This document shows, piece by piece, positions 7,716 to 15,067 of a stretch of DNA of 64,000 nucleotides. The position numbers and the translations under genes were made by a program. Position 1 is the first letter of the stretch. Each line of letters starts with the position of its first letter. The DNA lies in the NCBI GenBank assembly GCA_030844565.1, contig JAUUNK010000002.1, positions 45,505-109,504 of the forward strand, given 5' to 3'. The notes beneath the pieces were generated by a model, which worked only from the letters and a program-made list of their open reading frames with translations, was not told the DNA's origin and did no database searches. The DNA is from Bacteroides ovatus (lineage in GTDB: Bacteria; Bacteroidota; Bacteroidia; Bacteroidales; Bacteroidaceae).

Positions 7716-10343
7716 TTATAGCCTGATATTGTCAGTATGGACTTCATCGTAAACTATAGGATAATCCTCATTCATAATCTTCCTGTATTCTTTAGCGAAA
7801 AGACCGTAAAGTTGTATAGCTTTGTCTGATCTGCTTTGCCGTCGATAAGTACATACGGCATAAGTCATAGCTATATCGGATAAAGGATCTATGGCAAACA
7901 GAATATTACAGATACGTATGGTTGCAGAGTTTTTTCCACTTTTATAGAATGTATGTATCTGTTCGGTTAATAGCGAGATTGTAAATGATTCCGTTTGTTG
8001 TTTTGGATAATCGAATAAACTGTCTTCAATTGTATTTAGAAACTTTCCTTTTACAAGGATGTCGTGCAATTCCATAATGTCGCTTTCCGTTTGGGGAGCA
8101 CGTGTCATGCCGTCGGTCAGGGAGAAGAAACGTTGATAATCACAATAACATTCATCCGTAAGCGATAATTTGAAATAACCCTTGTGATGGGTAAGTTCGA
8201 TACCTTCCAACTCTTGCAAGGTTTTGCGCAGATGGCTGATAGTCACGTTTTTCAGGTTTTTTATTTTATCATCCGGTTTGTCGGGCCAGAATAGATTGTT
8301 CATATCCGCGGACAATATTCCGCCTTTTGCCATACTGTTTATCAGGATGTATAGGAATATGTATCTTATTTTCGGACTGAACATATAAGTTATATCCCGT
8401 CCATTTCTATCTATAATTGCAAAGGTTCCGAAAAGGGAAATACTGTTTTTGCGGCTAGTGATTATATTTGGTAGAGAGGCTTCTTTTATATCGTCCTCTT
8501 CGACCCTTTCCTCTGTGGCGGAGGGCGTTGCCGACGTTTGTTCTATACTGGAAATCATACTTTTCTCAGCTGAGGCAACAGCCTTTCTCCGAAGCTTGTT
8601 TTTCTTGATTCGTTGCTTTGCAATAATAAAGATACCTCCCGCTACACCAAGACACAATATAGGTAGAAAATAGAACCATATAGATGATTTGCCGGAGTTG
8701 TTTGCTTCCTTATCGTATAACGTTACTGCGGTCTTTGCAGCCGGCGGATTCAAGAGTGAATAAACGCGTGTGGCGGATTGCCCGTATTTTTCAAATTCCT
8801 GAATGACACAATAGAACTCTTCCCGTTCCTTGTTAAAATATAAATTGGCATTGGTCGCTATTTCTTCTGAAGTGAGAGGAATGCTGTCGCCTAAGGCTTC
8901 GTAACTGCCGTCAGAGATAGAAAGGCGATAGAGTTGTAAGAGAGTTTGGGGCTGGTATTCGGGATAGGCTAGTAGATAGATGTATTTTTTATCTTCGGAA
9001 AGTATCATGTCCCTCGTTGGAACGCGATTGATTGCGGGAGCCTTGTGTTCCCATAGTTTTTTAATCTGCTTTGCTTCGAGGTCTAATTGGTAGAGGTCAT
9101 AGTAATATTGAATCCCTACATTCTGGTCCCCGATTTTATTCCCTTTTCCGCCATAGATATAAGCATGTTTATTATCAGGGCTCATGACTATACCTGCAAA
9201 GAAACGGGGCGGAATCTCATCCCCTGAAAAGTGGAGAGTATCCCAGCGGTTCTGCAATAGGTTATAGGTTATAAAGGTGTTGTAATAGTGGCGATTACCA
9301 TATCCTCCGAAGAAGAGAAACTGTTGCTTTTGAGGATTGAAGAGTTTGCTGTGGTGGTGCATTTGAAGATCAATGCTGTTTTGATTAATCATTTCCCACG
9401 TTCTGGCTTGGGGATTCATCTCTGCAATGAAGGTTCCCGACCCGTTCAACTCGTAGGCATAGATTTTCTCTTTGGCAGCATCATAACAGTTCATCCCCAG
9501 GCGGATAGGGAAAGTCGTCTTATCGGGTGTATAGGAATCTTGTTTGGATAGATGGCTATATATATTATAAGTGGTGATGGAGTCTTTATTGTATATGTAG
9601 AAATCCTGTTTTTCCGGTGCAAAAACAAATCCGGAGGGAGTAGAGGAGTAAGAATGTAATATCGGTTTCCAATAATAGGAACGATTAATGAGCCAAATGG
9701 GATTTGTCACGTGGCCGATAACTTTTCCTTTGCTTTCGTGGACGTCTTCTCCTTTGCTTTCGTTTAAAGGGAAATACCAGTTTTCTTCGTCATTGCTTAC
9801 GGTGAGATTGCGGATAGAGAAGGAAGCCGTTTCCCGAATATGGTTGCACATTCCAAAGAAAAGTTGCGGGGTGAATGTCTTCTTATCCAATCCAATATTT
9901 TCCAAAATAGCTTTGTTGTGGTCTATGCTGATTTCAGCTTTGTTGTTTTTTATATCCATTATGAGCGAGATAGGCATCCATTTACCGTATCGCTTGTTGA
10001 GGGGATATTGATAGGTGTAGTAAATTTGCTTTCCGTCTTGGGCAAACATGAAGTTCCCTTGCTGAGGGTCATATACATAGGTGAGGTTGAAAGCAGTTTC
10101 TCCATTGGCATCTTTTAAAAGAAATATATAGCCGGGGCTTTCTATGTTTTGTACCGCATATTCAAAAGAGATTTTAAATTTGTCCGTAGTGATAGCGGGA
10201 GTGTTTTCTTCTGTGAAAACACAGAAAGAGGAGCGTTCTGCAATTCGTTTTTCGTTTCCGTAAAATTGTAGTCCTTGCGAATATCCTTTGTTGATGATGC
10301 AGAATAATAAGAGAAATGCTATGTAAAAGTAGTGCCTCTTCAT
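7716..10343 (-). CDS. Transmembrane one-component regulator: LamG/kelch-like sensor + SARP/OmpR-type winged helix
   Basis: Unusual 875-residue regulator. In order: signal peptide 1-22 (MKRHYFYIAFLLLF), a LamG/concanavalin-like segment about 30-195, kelch/galactose-oxidase-like repeats about 235-535 (FLFFGGYGN at 342-350, AYIYGGKGN at 394-402), one membrane helix about 555-575, a basic juxtamembrane stretch, a low-complexity linker about 590-630, and a winged-helix domain about 635-730 (SLFGTFAIIDRNGRDI, then NLKNVTISHLRKTLQELEG), as in SARP/OmpR proteins. An alpha-helical region resembling a BTAD/TPR tail follows to 875. The sensor should be periplasmic and the DNA-binding end cytoplasmic, so it could act without a kinase. 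It is convergent with the SusCD operon and is its likely regulator (inference). It is not a classical hybrid two-component system: no HisKA, HATPase or receiver domain is visible. Confidence 0.8.
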   Translation of the reverse strand: MKRHYFYIAFLLLFCIINKGYSQGLQFYGNEKRIAERSSFCVFTEENTPAITTDKFKISFEYAVQNIESPGYIFLLKDANGETAFNLTYVYDPQQGNFMFAQDGKQIYYTYQYPLNKRYGKWMPISLIMDIKNNKAEISIDHNKAILENIGLDKKTFTPQLFFGMCNHIRETASFSIRNLTVSNDEENWYFPLNESKGEDVHESKGKVIGHVTNPIWLINRSYYWKPILHSYSSTPSGFVFAPEKQDFYIYNKDSITTYNIYSHLSKQDSYTPDKTTFPIRLGMNCYDAAKEKIYAYELNGSGTFIAEMNPQARTWEMINQNSIDLQMHHHSKLFNPQKQQFLFFGGYGNRHYYNTFITYNLLQNRWDTLHFSGDEIPPRFFAGIVMSPDNKHAYIYGGKGNKIGDQNVGIQYYYDLYQLDLEAKQIKKLWEHKAPAINRVPTRDMILSEDKKYIYLLAYPEYQPQTLLQLYRLSISDGSYEALGDSIPLTSEEIATNANLYFNKEREEFYCVIQEFEKYGQSATRVYSLLNPPAAKTAVTLYDKEANNSGKSSIWFYFLPILCLGVAGGIFIIAKQRIKKNKLRRKAVASAEKSMISSIEQTSATPSATEERVEEDDIKEASLPNIITSRKNSISLFGTFAIIDRNGRDITYMFSPKIRYIFLYILINSMAKGGILSADMNNLFWPDKPDDKIKNLKNVTISHLRKTLQELEGIELTHHKGYFKLSLTDECYCDYQRFFSLTDGMTRAPQTESDIMELHDILVKGKFLNTIEDSLFDYPKQQTESFTISLLTEQIHTFYKSGKNSATIRICNILFAIDPLSDIAMTYAVCTYRRQSRSDKAIQLYGLFAKEYRKIMNEDYPIVYDEVHTDNIRL

Positions 10344-10381
10344 AAATATATAGGTAAAATGGTGCGTTGTGAGATGAGGGA

Positions 10382-10411
10382 CAAAATTAAAGAAAATCTC
10401 TGGAATAGCAA
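10382..10411 (-). promoter_or_regulatory. Promoter of the kelch-SARP regulator
   Basis: TTG (10411-10409) and TAATTTTG (10389-10382) on the minus strand are separated by 19 bp, a very good fit to the Bacteroides -33/-7 consensus. The leader would be about 35 nt. Unlike the two PUL promoters, this one looks constitutive. Confidence 0.65.
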
Positions 10412-10569
10412 GAGGAAAGGTACAAAATGGGACTAAGTCAAGCGATGCAATAAAAACAGGGACTATTGGCGGAGTGGAGGCAGGAACATTGCTTTTGGCC
10501 GTAGAATGAAAATTCTGTCAAGGATATTCCAGACGATATGCTGATGGCAAAAAACTTTATCCCAAAGAC

Positions 10570-10600
10570 TTGACAAAGCCCTTTTTATTTTGTATATTTG
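10570..10600 (+). promoter_or_regulatory. Strong promoter of a short transcription unit
   Basis: TTG at 10570-10572 and TATATTTG at 10593-10600 with a 20-bp spacer match the Bacteroides consensus. It drives the short unit that ends at the terminator at 10820-10856. Confidence 0.7.
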
Positions 10601-10631
10601 TAGTCGGAACCCTTATTAAATAAAAGAACGA

Positions 10632-10793
10632 ATGAAACGAAACTTATCTCATGCTATCCCTGTCGAAAGACACTTTCCCCAAGAAGCTGCTTACATAAAC
10701 ACTGTATGCTATCCGCAGGTTTATTCCATGCATTTAGAGATAAAAGAGTATAAGATAACAACAAAATATATAGGTAATTTCCCTCAAAAATAA
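10632..10793 (+). CDS. Small ORF, 53 residues, or part of a ~250-nt small RNA
   Basis: An ATG lies about 25 nt after the predicted start site. The 53-codon frame begins MKRNLSHAIPVERHFPQEAA and ends at TAA 10791-10793. It sits between a strong promoter (10570-10600) and a strong terminator (10820-10856), so a discrete transcript is well supported. I do not recognise the peptide: it has no signal peptide or membrane helix and is basic. The transcript could equally be a non-coding regulatory RNA in which this frame is incidental. Confidence 0.4.
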   Translation: MKRNLSHAIPVERHFPQEAAYINTVCYPQVYSMHLEIKEYKITTKYIGNFPQK

Positions 10794-10819
10794 GAGTTAG
10801 ATACCTCTCTCATAGCTTA

Positions 10820-10856
10820 AGGCTGCGACCCGTTATAGGGTTTGCAGCCTTTTTTT
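10820..10856 (+). terminator. Rho-independent terminator of the short unit
   Basis: Stem AGGCTGC (10820-10826) with GCAGCCT (10844-10850), an inner CCC/GGG pairing, and a run of seven T ending at 10856. Confidence 0.85.
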
Positions 10857-10899
10857 ATGGCACAAATGCGAGTTTAAATCCTAAAAAAGGGATATGCGA

Positions 10900-10957
10900 G
10901 TTTATTATAAACGGTGTTCATGTTTATAATAAACCCCACCAAAGTTTATTAATAAAT
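10900..10957. repeat. Three AT-rich palindromes at 22-bp spacing
   Basis: GTTTATTATAAAC (10900-10912), GTTTATAATAAAC (10922-10934) and GTTTATTAATAAAT (10944-10957) have centres 22 bp apart. The first two are perfect reverse complements of each other. The rest of 10857-11313 holds no gene I can support. The spacing equals that of the arrays at 14901 and 46181. Confidence 0.55.
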
Positions 10958-11313
10958 CGGTGAGAGTTTTAGCACAAAAGATAAACTGTTTTCTTCGGCT
11001 TCGGATAGAGGGAAAGTGTATTTTCCTTCTTTGACAAGGCATATAATGAATTATTCAAACATAAAGACGTTTGATTTTACAGTCTTCAGTCAAGTCCTTA
11101 GAAGTGGGAAACGGACTTGTTGATAGCCGCTTTACTTTTCGGTCAGGGGGTGAATTTTTGCTTTACATTGTAAGTATCATCTAACTTTTGCTCTTGTTAC
11201 TGGATTTCTGCTTTGATAGTCAGTGTGTTACACACTATTTAATTAGTCAACAAATAGCGTTTTAGGCATATAAAACAGCCGATTGGGGCAGTGGGCAGCA
11301 ATCATAAACAGAC

Positions 11314-11366
11314 AAAAAGAGAAGCGTTAACTGCCTGATTTCGTGCAATTAACGCTTCTTCTTTTT
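11314..11366. terminator. Bidirectional terminator after tRNA-Met
   Basis: Perfect 11-bp stem AGAAGCGTTAA / TTAACGCTTCT flanked by A5 (left) and T5 (right), so it can end transcription either way. It directly follows the 3' end of the minus-strand tRNA. Confidence 0.85.
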
Positions 11367-11367
11367 G

Positions 11368-11441
11368 TGGACCAGCCTGGGCTTGAACCAGGGACCTCCA
11401 GATTATGAGTCTGTTGCTCTAACCAACTGAGCTACAAGTCC
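11368..11441 (-). tRNA. tRNA-Met (CAT anticodon)
   Basis: A 74-nt cloverleaf on the minus strand. D-arm AGCTCAGTTGGTTAGAGC, anticodon stem-loop CAGA-CTCATAA-TCTG with anticodon CAT, T-arm CCTGG-TTCAAGC-CCAGG, acceptor GGACTTG against CTGGTCC plus discriminator A. The 3' CCA is not encoded. Elongator Met is most likely; a lysidine-modified tRNA-Ile2 also carries CAT and cannot be excluded by eye. The initiator is excluded because the 1-72 pair is normal. Confidence 0.93.
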
Positions 11442-11534
11442 GGTGTATTCAATTTCTTGAATGCGGGGACAAAAATAGTAATTTCTATCGAAACATGCAA
11501 ACTTCTTGCCTGAAAATGAAAAGGGATTTTCGTT

Positions 11535-11846
11535 TTAGAACTTATATTTCCGTTTGGGGTTCTTGGGGAACCAGCCTTTCTTCACACGTTCTTCTTGCTC
11601 GAAAACCTCTTTGATGGTCCAGAAAGAGGAGAATGCAAAGACTCCCAGGAGGGAGGAGAACACTACATTGTCTATGCTGAGAGAGGCTAACACCCCGCCA
11701 ATGCCTAGAACCAAGAATATCCACCAGCATTTAGTGCCCCAGTAATATTCGGCCTTTACCACGACGGGGTGAAAAAGGCCGATAATCAAAAAGGTACATA
11801 TCCCGATGAATAGTCCTGACAGATGATATTCATTGAGAAACTCCAT
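11535..11846 (-). CDS. DUF4491 family small membrane protein
   Basis: 103 residues with three or four hydrophobic segments (about 10-30, 41-58, 62-80) and a basic C-terminal tail (KKGWFPKNPKRKYKF). It matches the DUF4491 family of small inner-membrane proteins seen in Bacteroidetes and Firmicutes; function unknown. It starts 4 bp after the stop of the Lrp-type regulator gene, so the two form an operon and the regulator may control it. Confidence 0.8.
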   Translation of the reverse strand: MEFLNEYHLSGLFIGICTFLIIGLFHPVVVKAEYYWGTKCWWIFLVLGIGGVLASLSIDNVVFSSLLGVFAFSSFWTIKEVFEQEERVKKGWFPKNPKRKYKF

Positions 11847-11850
11847 GCTG

Positions 11851-12315
11851 TTACTTCTCTACGCGGATAGGAATTTCTTTCTTGATACTTTGCTCGAGGG
11901 AAATCAAGGTTTCCGTTGCCACTACGCCCGGAATCTCTTGCATTTTGTTGTTCAGCAAATCCATCAGGTGTTCGTTGTCGCAAGCATACAGTTTTGTCAG
12001 CATCGTGTAAGGACCTGTGGTGAAGTGGCATTCCACGATTTCGGGAATCTTTTGAAGTTCTGCCACCACGGCTTTGTACATAGAACCTTTTTCAAGCTTG
12101 ATTCCTACATACGTGCAGGTTCTGTAGCCCAGCGATTTAGGGTTAACATGGTAACCTGAACCGACAATGACGCCCATGTCAATCAATCTTTGTACACGTT
12201 GATGGATGGCGGCGCGGGATACTCCACATTCTGCTGCTACGTCTTTGAAAGGAATACGGGCGTTCTGAGAAATAATCTCCAGAATCTGCCTGTCAAGAGT
12301 GTCTATTTTTTCCAT
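11851..12315 (-). CDS. Lrp/AsnC family transcriptional regulator
   Basis: 154 residues, the normal family length. The N-terminal winged HTH (LDRQILEIISQNARIPFKDVAAECGVSRAAIHQRVQRL, about 7-44) is followed by the RAM ligand-binding/oligomerisation domain (about 66-145). Family members sense amino acids or related small molecules and often control transport or amino-acid metabolism genes. The only co-transcribed gene is the DUF4491 membrane protein. The effector is not known. Confidence 0.92.
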   Translation of the reverse strand: MEKIDTLDRQILEIISQNARIPFKDVAAECGVSRAAIHQRVQRLIDMGVIVGSGYHVNPKSLGYRTCTYVGIKLEKGSMYKAVVAELQKIPEIVECHFTTGPYTMLTKLYACDNEHLMDLLNNKMQEIPGVVATETLISLEQSIKKEIPIRVEK

Positions 12316-12355
12316 AATAATAAATTGTAATTTCCAATTGTTATCAAATAGTAAG

Positions 12356-12363
12356 CAAATATA
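12356..12363 (-). promoter_or_regulatory. -7 element of the Lrp-DUF4491 operon
   Basis: TATATTTG on the minus strand, about 40 nt before the ATG at 12315. The -33 position lacks a good TTG. Confidence 0.45.
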
Positions 12364-12414
12364 GATATTTATTTTAATTCTTCTTCTTTTTGAAGAAAAA
12401 AAAGAGGAAATAGC

Positions 12415-12447
12415 AAAAAAAGAGGTGCAAATCTCTTTGCACCTCTT
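12415..12447 (-). terminator. Terminator of the FKBP operon
   Basis: 11-bp stem AGAGGTGCAAA / TTTGCACCTCT (12421-12431 and 12437-12447); on the minus strand it is followed by a seven-base T-run. It lies 34 bp beyond the stop of the second FKBP gene. Confidence 0.85.
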
Positions 12448-12480
12448 CCTTTTTTCTATTTCTTGGTTGTGTCGGGTCTC

Positions 12481-13347
12481 TTATTTCTCGATGCCCAGCA
12501 ATTCTACTTCAAATACCAGTGTAGAGAACGGCTTGATTTGTCCGGATTCTCTTGCACCGTAACCCAGTTCTTGCGGGATGTAGAGTTCCCATTTAGAGCC
12601 CACAGGCATCATTGTCAGAGCTTCGGTCCATCCTTTGATTACTTGGTTGGCACGGAAAGTAGCCGGTTCTTTACGTTTGTATGAGCTGTCAAATTCAGTT
12701 CCGTCAATCAAAGTACCTTTATAGTTTACTTTCACTTTGCAAGTGTCGGCAGGGATTTCACCTTTACCTTCGGTGATAATCTTGTATTGCAAGCCGCTCG
12801 GAGTAGTCTTCACGCCTTCTTTAGTCTTGTTTTCAGCGAGGAATTTCTCACCGGCAGCTTTGTTGTCAGCATATTTTTCTTCCATTGCTTTCGCTTTGAT
12901 AGCTTCCATTGCAGTCTGCATATAAGCATTTGCTTGTTCTATGGTCATTTTGCCGCCTTTTTCCAAAGTACCTGCGATGAAGCCTGCCATGAAGTTTTCT
13001 TTGCTGATAGATTTAGTAGAATCTCCGGCAAACAGTTGCTGATTGATGCCTTTCATCATTTGGTTACTAATCTGTTGTCCGATTTGCAGACCTGCCATAT
13101 AAGCAATATCTTTTTTGCTTGTTCTGGCTGCACCTTCGTTCAAACCTTTGATGAATTCAGACATGTAGGCTGTGTCAACATCCAGGCGACCTACCAAGTA
13201 GTTCTTCAAACCCTGTGTTTGAGCCATACCGATTGAATAAGACAGAGAGTCGATGTCTGTTTTCAGATTTGCTTGCGGAGCTTGGGCTGTACAAGAAGCA
13301 AGGCTTGCAGCAGCTGCAATTGCCATAAAAATACTAACTTTTTTCAT
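12481..13347 (-). CDS. FKBP-type peptidyl-prolyl isomerase lipoprotein with FKBP_N domain
   Basis: Periplasmic or surface folding catalyst (cis-trans isomerisation of Xaa-Pro bonds). Lipobox ends at Cys19 (ASLASC), then an FKBP_N dimerisation/chaperone region about 25-180 and an FKBP domain about 180-288 (GLQYKIITEGKG, VKVNYKGTLIDGTEFDSSYKR, VIKGWTEAL, IPQELGYGARESGQIKPFSTLVFEVELL). The layout is like FkpA/Mip. It follows the other FKBP gene after 19 bp and is clearly a tandem paralogue. Confidence 0.93.
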   Translation of the reverse strand: MKKVSIFMAIAAAASLASCTAQAPQANLKTDIDSLSYSIGMAQTQGLKNYLVGRLDVDTAYMSEFIKGLNEGAARTSKKDIAYMAGLQIGQQISNQMMKGINQQLFAGDSTKSISKENFMAGFIAGTLEKGGKMTIEQANAYMQTAMEAIKAKAMEEKYADNKAAGEKFLAENKTKEGVKTTPSGLQYKIITEGKGEIPADTCKVKVNYKGTLIDGTEFDSSYKRKEPATFRANQVIKGWTEALTMMPVGSKWELYIPQELGYGARESGQIKPFSTLVFEVELLGIEK

Positions 13348-13366
13348 TTTGCTTTAAGAATTTATA

Positions 13367-13951
13367 TTATAATACTTCGATTAATTCTACTTCAAATACC
13401 AGCGTGCTGTGGGGAGGAATCATTTCTCCGGCACCTTGTGCGCCGTATGCCAGTTCGGAGGGGATATAGAGTTTCCACTTAGAACCGGCGGGCATCAGTT
13501 GCAATGCTTCCACCCATCCGGGAATCACTTGGTTTACGCCGAATATGGCAGGTTGCCCGCGCTTGATGGAGCTGTCAAACAGTGTCCCGTCGATGAGCGT
13601 GCCTTCGTAGTGGCATTTCACCTGGTCGGTGGCGGCTGCTTTCTTGCCTGTACCTTCTTTTATCACTTCATATTGCAATCCGCTGGGAAGGGTTACCACT
13701 TCGGGTCTTTTCTTGTTTTCTTCGAGGAACATTTTTCCTTGTTCAATGGCGGCTGCGCTCATTTTAGCTTCCAGTTCTTTAAAGTATTTGTTGACTATCT
13801 CGCGTGCTTCCTGGTGGCTGATTGCCGTTTGGTTTCCGTTTAATACATCGTTGATAGCTTGTGCAAAATCCTCTACTACGAGGCCCTTGGCACCCATTCC
13901 TAACAAGTTCTGCCCGATTCCCAGGCCGATAGCATAACTAAATTTATCCAT
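13367..13951 (-). CDS. FKBP-type peptidyl-prolyl isomerase, short paralogue
   Basis: 194 residues. It has the same FKBP_N (about 1-85) plus FKBP (about 90-194) layout as its neighbour but no signal peptide (starts MDKFSYAIGLGIG), so it is probably cytoplasmic. The FKBP core is intact: CHYEGTLIDGTLFDSSIKRG, VIPGWVEALQLMPAGSKW, YIPSELAYGAQGAG, LVFEVELIEV. The first gene of the two-gene FKBP operon. The pairing suggests one copy for each side of the membrane (inference). Confidence 0.92.
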   Translation of the reverse strand: MDKFSYAIGLGIGQNLLGMGAKGLVVEDFAQAINDVLNGNQTAISHQEAREIVNKYFKELEAKMSAAAIEQGKMFLEENKKRPEVVTLPSGLQYEVIKEGTGKKAAATDQVKCHYEGTLIDGTLFDSSIKRGQPAIFGVNQVIPGWVEALQLMPAGSKWKLYIPSELAYGAQGAGEMIPPHSTLVFEVELIEVL

Positions 13952-14026
13952 ATATGTTTTATTGGAGATTGATGCAAAACAGTGGAGAGTTTAGCTTTCA
14001 ATCAGTTGCAAATTAAAATGAGTCGC

Positions 14027-14034
14027 AAAAGTAA
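14027..14034 (-). promoter_or_regulatory. -7 element of the FKBP operon
   Basis: TACTTTTG on the minus strand, about 75 nt upstream of the ATG at 13951; no clear -33. Confidence 0.4.
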
Positions 14035-14108
14035 GGGTTTTATTTGAATGATTTTACTTTTTGCATTTAAATTTTCTTATAGCTTAGCAACTTAATGTAG
14101 TCGTATGA

Positions 14109-14140
14109 TTGCATTTATAGCAGAATTCTGCCTACATTTG
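14109..14140 (+). promoter_or_regulatory. Promoter of the sirtuin gene
   Basis: TTG (14109-14111) and TACATTTG (14133-14140) with a 21-bp spacer. The gene also has an AGGAGG at 14162-14167, a true Shine-Dalgarno, which is uncommon in this genus. Confidence 0.6.
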
Positions 14141-14172
14141 TAAAAGAACTGAATAAAAGATAGGAGGATAAT

Positions 14173-14874
14173 ATGAAGAATTTGGTTGTTTTGACGGGTG
14201 CCGGGATGAGCGCCGAGAGTGGGATTAGCACGTTTAGGGATGCCGGAGGTTTGTGGGACCGCTATCCGGTGGAGCAAGTCGCCACTCCCGAGGGCTATTA
14301 TCGCGACCCGGAATTAGTAATTAATTTCTATAATGAGCGCCGCAAGCAGTTGTTGGATGTGAAACCCAACCGCGGTCATGAATTGTTGGCGGAGCTGGAA
14401 AAAGATTATAAGGTGACCATTGTGACGCAAAACATTGACAACCTGCACGAGCGGGCGGGCAGCAGCCACATCATCCATTTACATGGCGAACTGACTAAGG
14501 TTTGTTCGAGCCGCGACCCCTACAACCCGTGTTGCATCAAAGAGCTGAAACCGGAAGAATTTGAAGTGAAGGTGGGAGACTTGGCTGCCGACGGCTCTCA
14601 GCTTCGCCCTTTTATCGTGTGGTTTGGCGAGGCGGTTCCGGAGATAGAACGTGCCATCAACGAAGTGGAGAAGGCTGATATTTTTGTGATAATCGGCACA
14701 TCGCTCAATGTGTATCCCGCTGCGGGATTGCTGCATTATGTGCCCCGGCATGCTCCGGTCTATCTCATTGACCCTAAGCCGGTGGATACACATTCTTCCC
14801 GCCCGATAGAGGTGATTCAGAAGGGCGCTTCGGAAGGTGTGGCGGAGTTGAAAGAATTACTGGCGGGTAAGTAG
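14173..14874 (+). CDS. cobB: Sir2-family NAD-dependent protein deacylase
   Basis: 233 residues; removes acyl groups from lysine using NAD. NAD-binding GAGMSAESGISTFRDAGGLW (residues about 8-27), TQNIDNLHERAG and the catalytic His in HLHGE are present. A YxxR motif (FYNERR, about residue 55) is the signature of desuccinylase/demalonylase-type sirtuins. The zinc-finger cysteines of typical sirtuins are mostly missing: VCSSRD replaces the first pair and no second CxxC precedes LRPFIVWFGE. Single gene with its own promoter; downstream lies a convergent gene. Confidence 0.92.
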   Translation: MKNLVVLTGAGMSAESGISTFRDAGGLWDRYPVEQVATPEGYYRDPELVINFYNERRKQLLDVKPNRGHELLAELEKDYKVTIVTQNIDNLHERAGSSHIIHLHGELTKVCSSRDPYNPCCIKELKPEEFEVKVGDLAADGSQLRPFIVWFGEAVPEIERAINEVEKADIFVIIGTSLNVYPAAGLLHYVPRHAPVYLIDPKPVDTHSSRPIEVIQKGASEGVAELKELLAGK

Positions 14875-14900
14875 TTAAAACTGTGGTATTTACATTCCGC

Positions 14901-15032
14901 GTGCAGGCTATTAATAAACGGTTTGTCAGGTGTTAATACTTGAGTTGTCAGGTATTAACACCTATCACGACAGGTATTAACACTTGAGAAGTCAACTGTT
15001 AATAGCTGAGAAGCCATCTTTTAATAGCTGGC
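14901..15032. repeat. Six tandem 22-bp degenerate repeats
   Basis: Exactly six consecutive 22-bp units (14901, 14923, 14945, 14967, 14989, 15011). Each has TTAATA or TTAACA near positions 10-16; the later ones end in AGCTGAG or ACTTGAG. Individual units are partly palindromic about the core. The array lies between the convergent sirtuin and queG genes. Two more units of the same form are at 46181-46224. Confidence 0.75.
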
Positions 15033-15067
15033 GAAGGGGACTTTGGGGGGAAGGAAGTTATTCTCTT

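Noticed and set aside
14901..15032. CRISPR array
   Set aside because: The 22-bp units are contiguous and degenerate with no spacers of constant length, and there are no cas genes.
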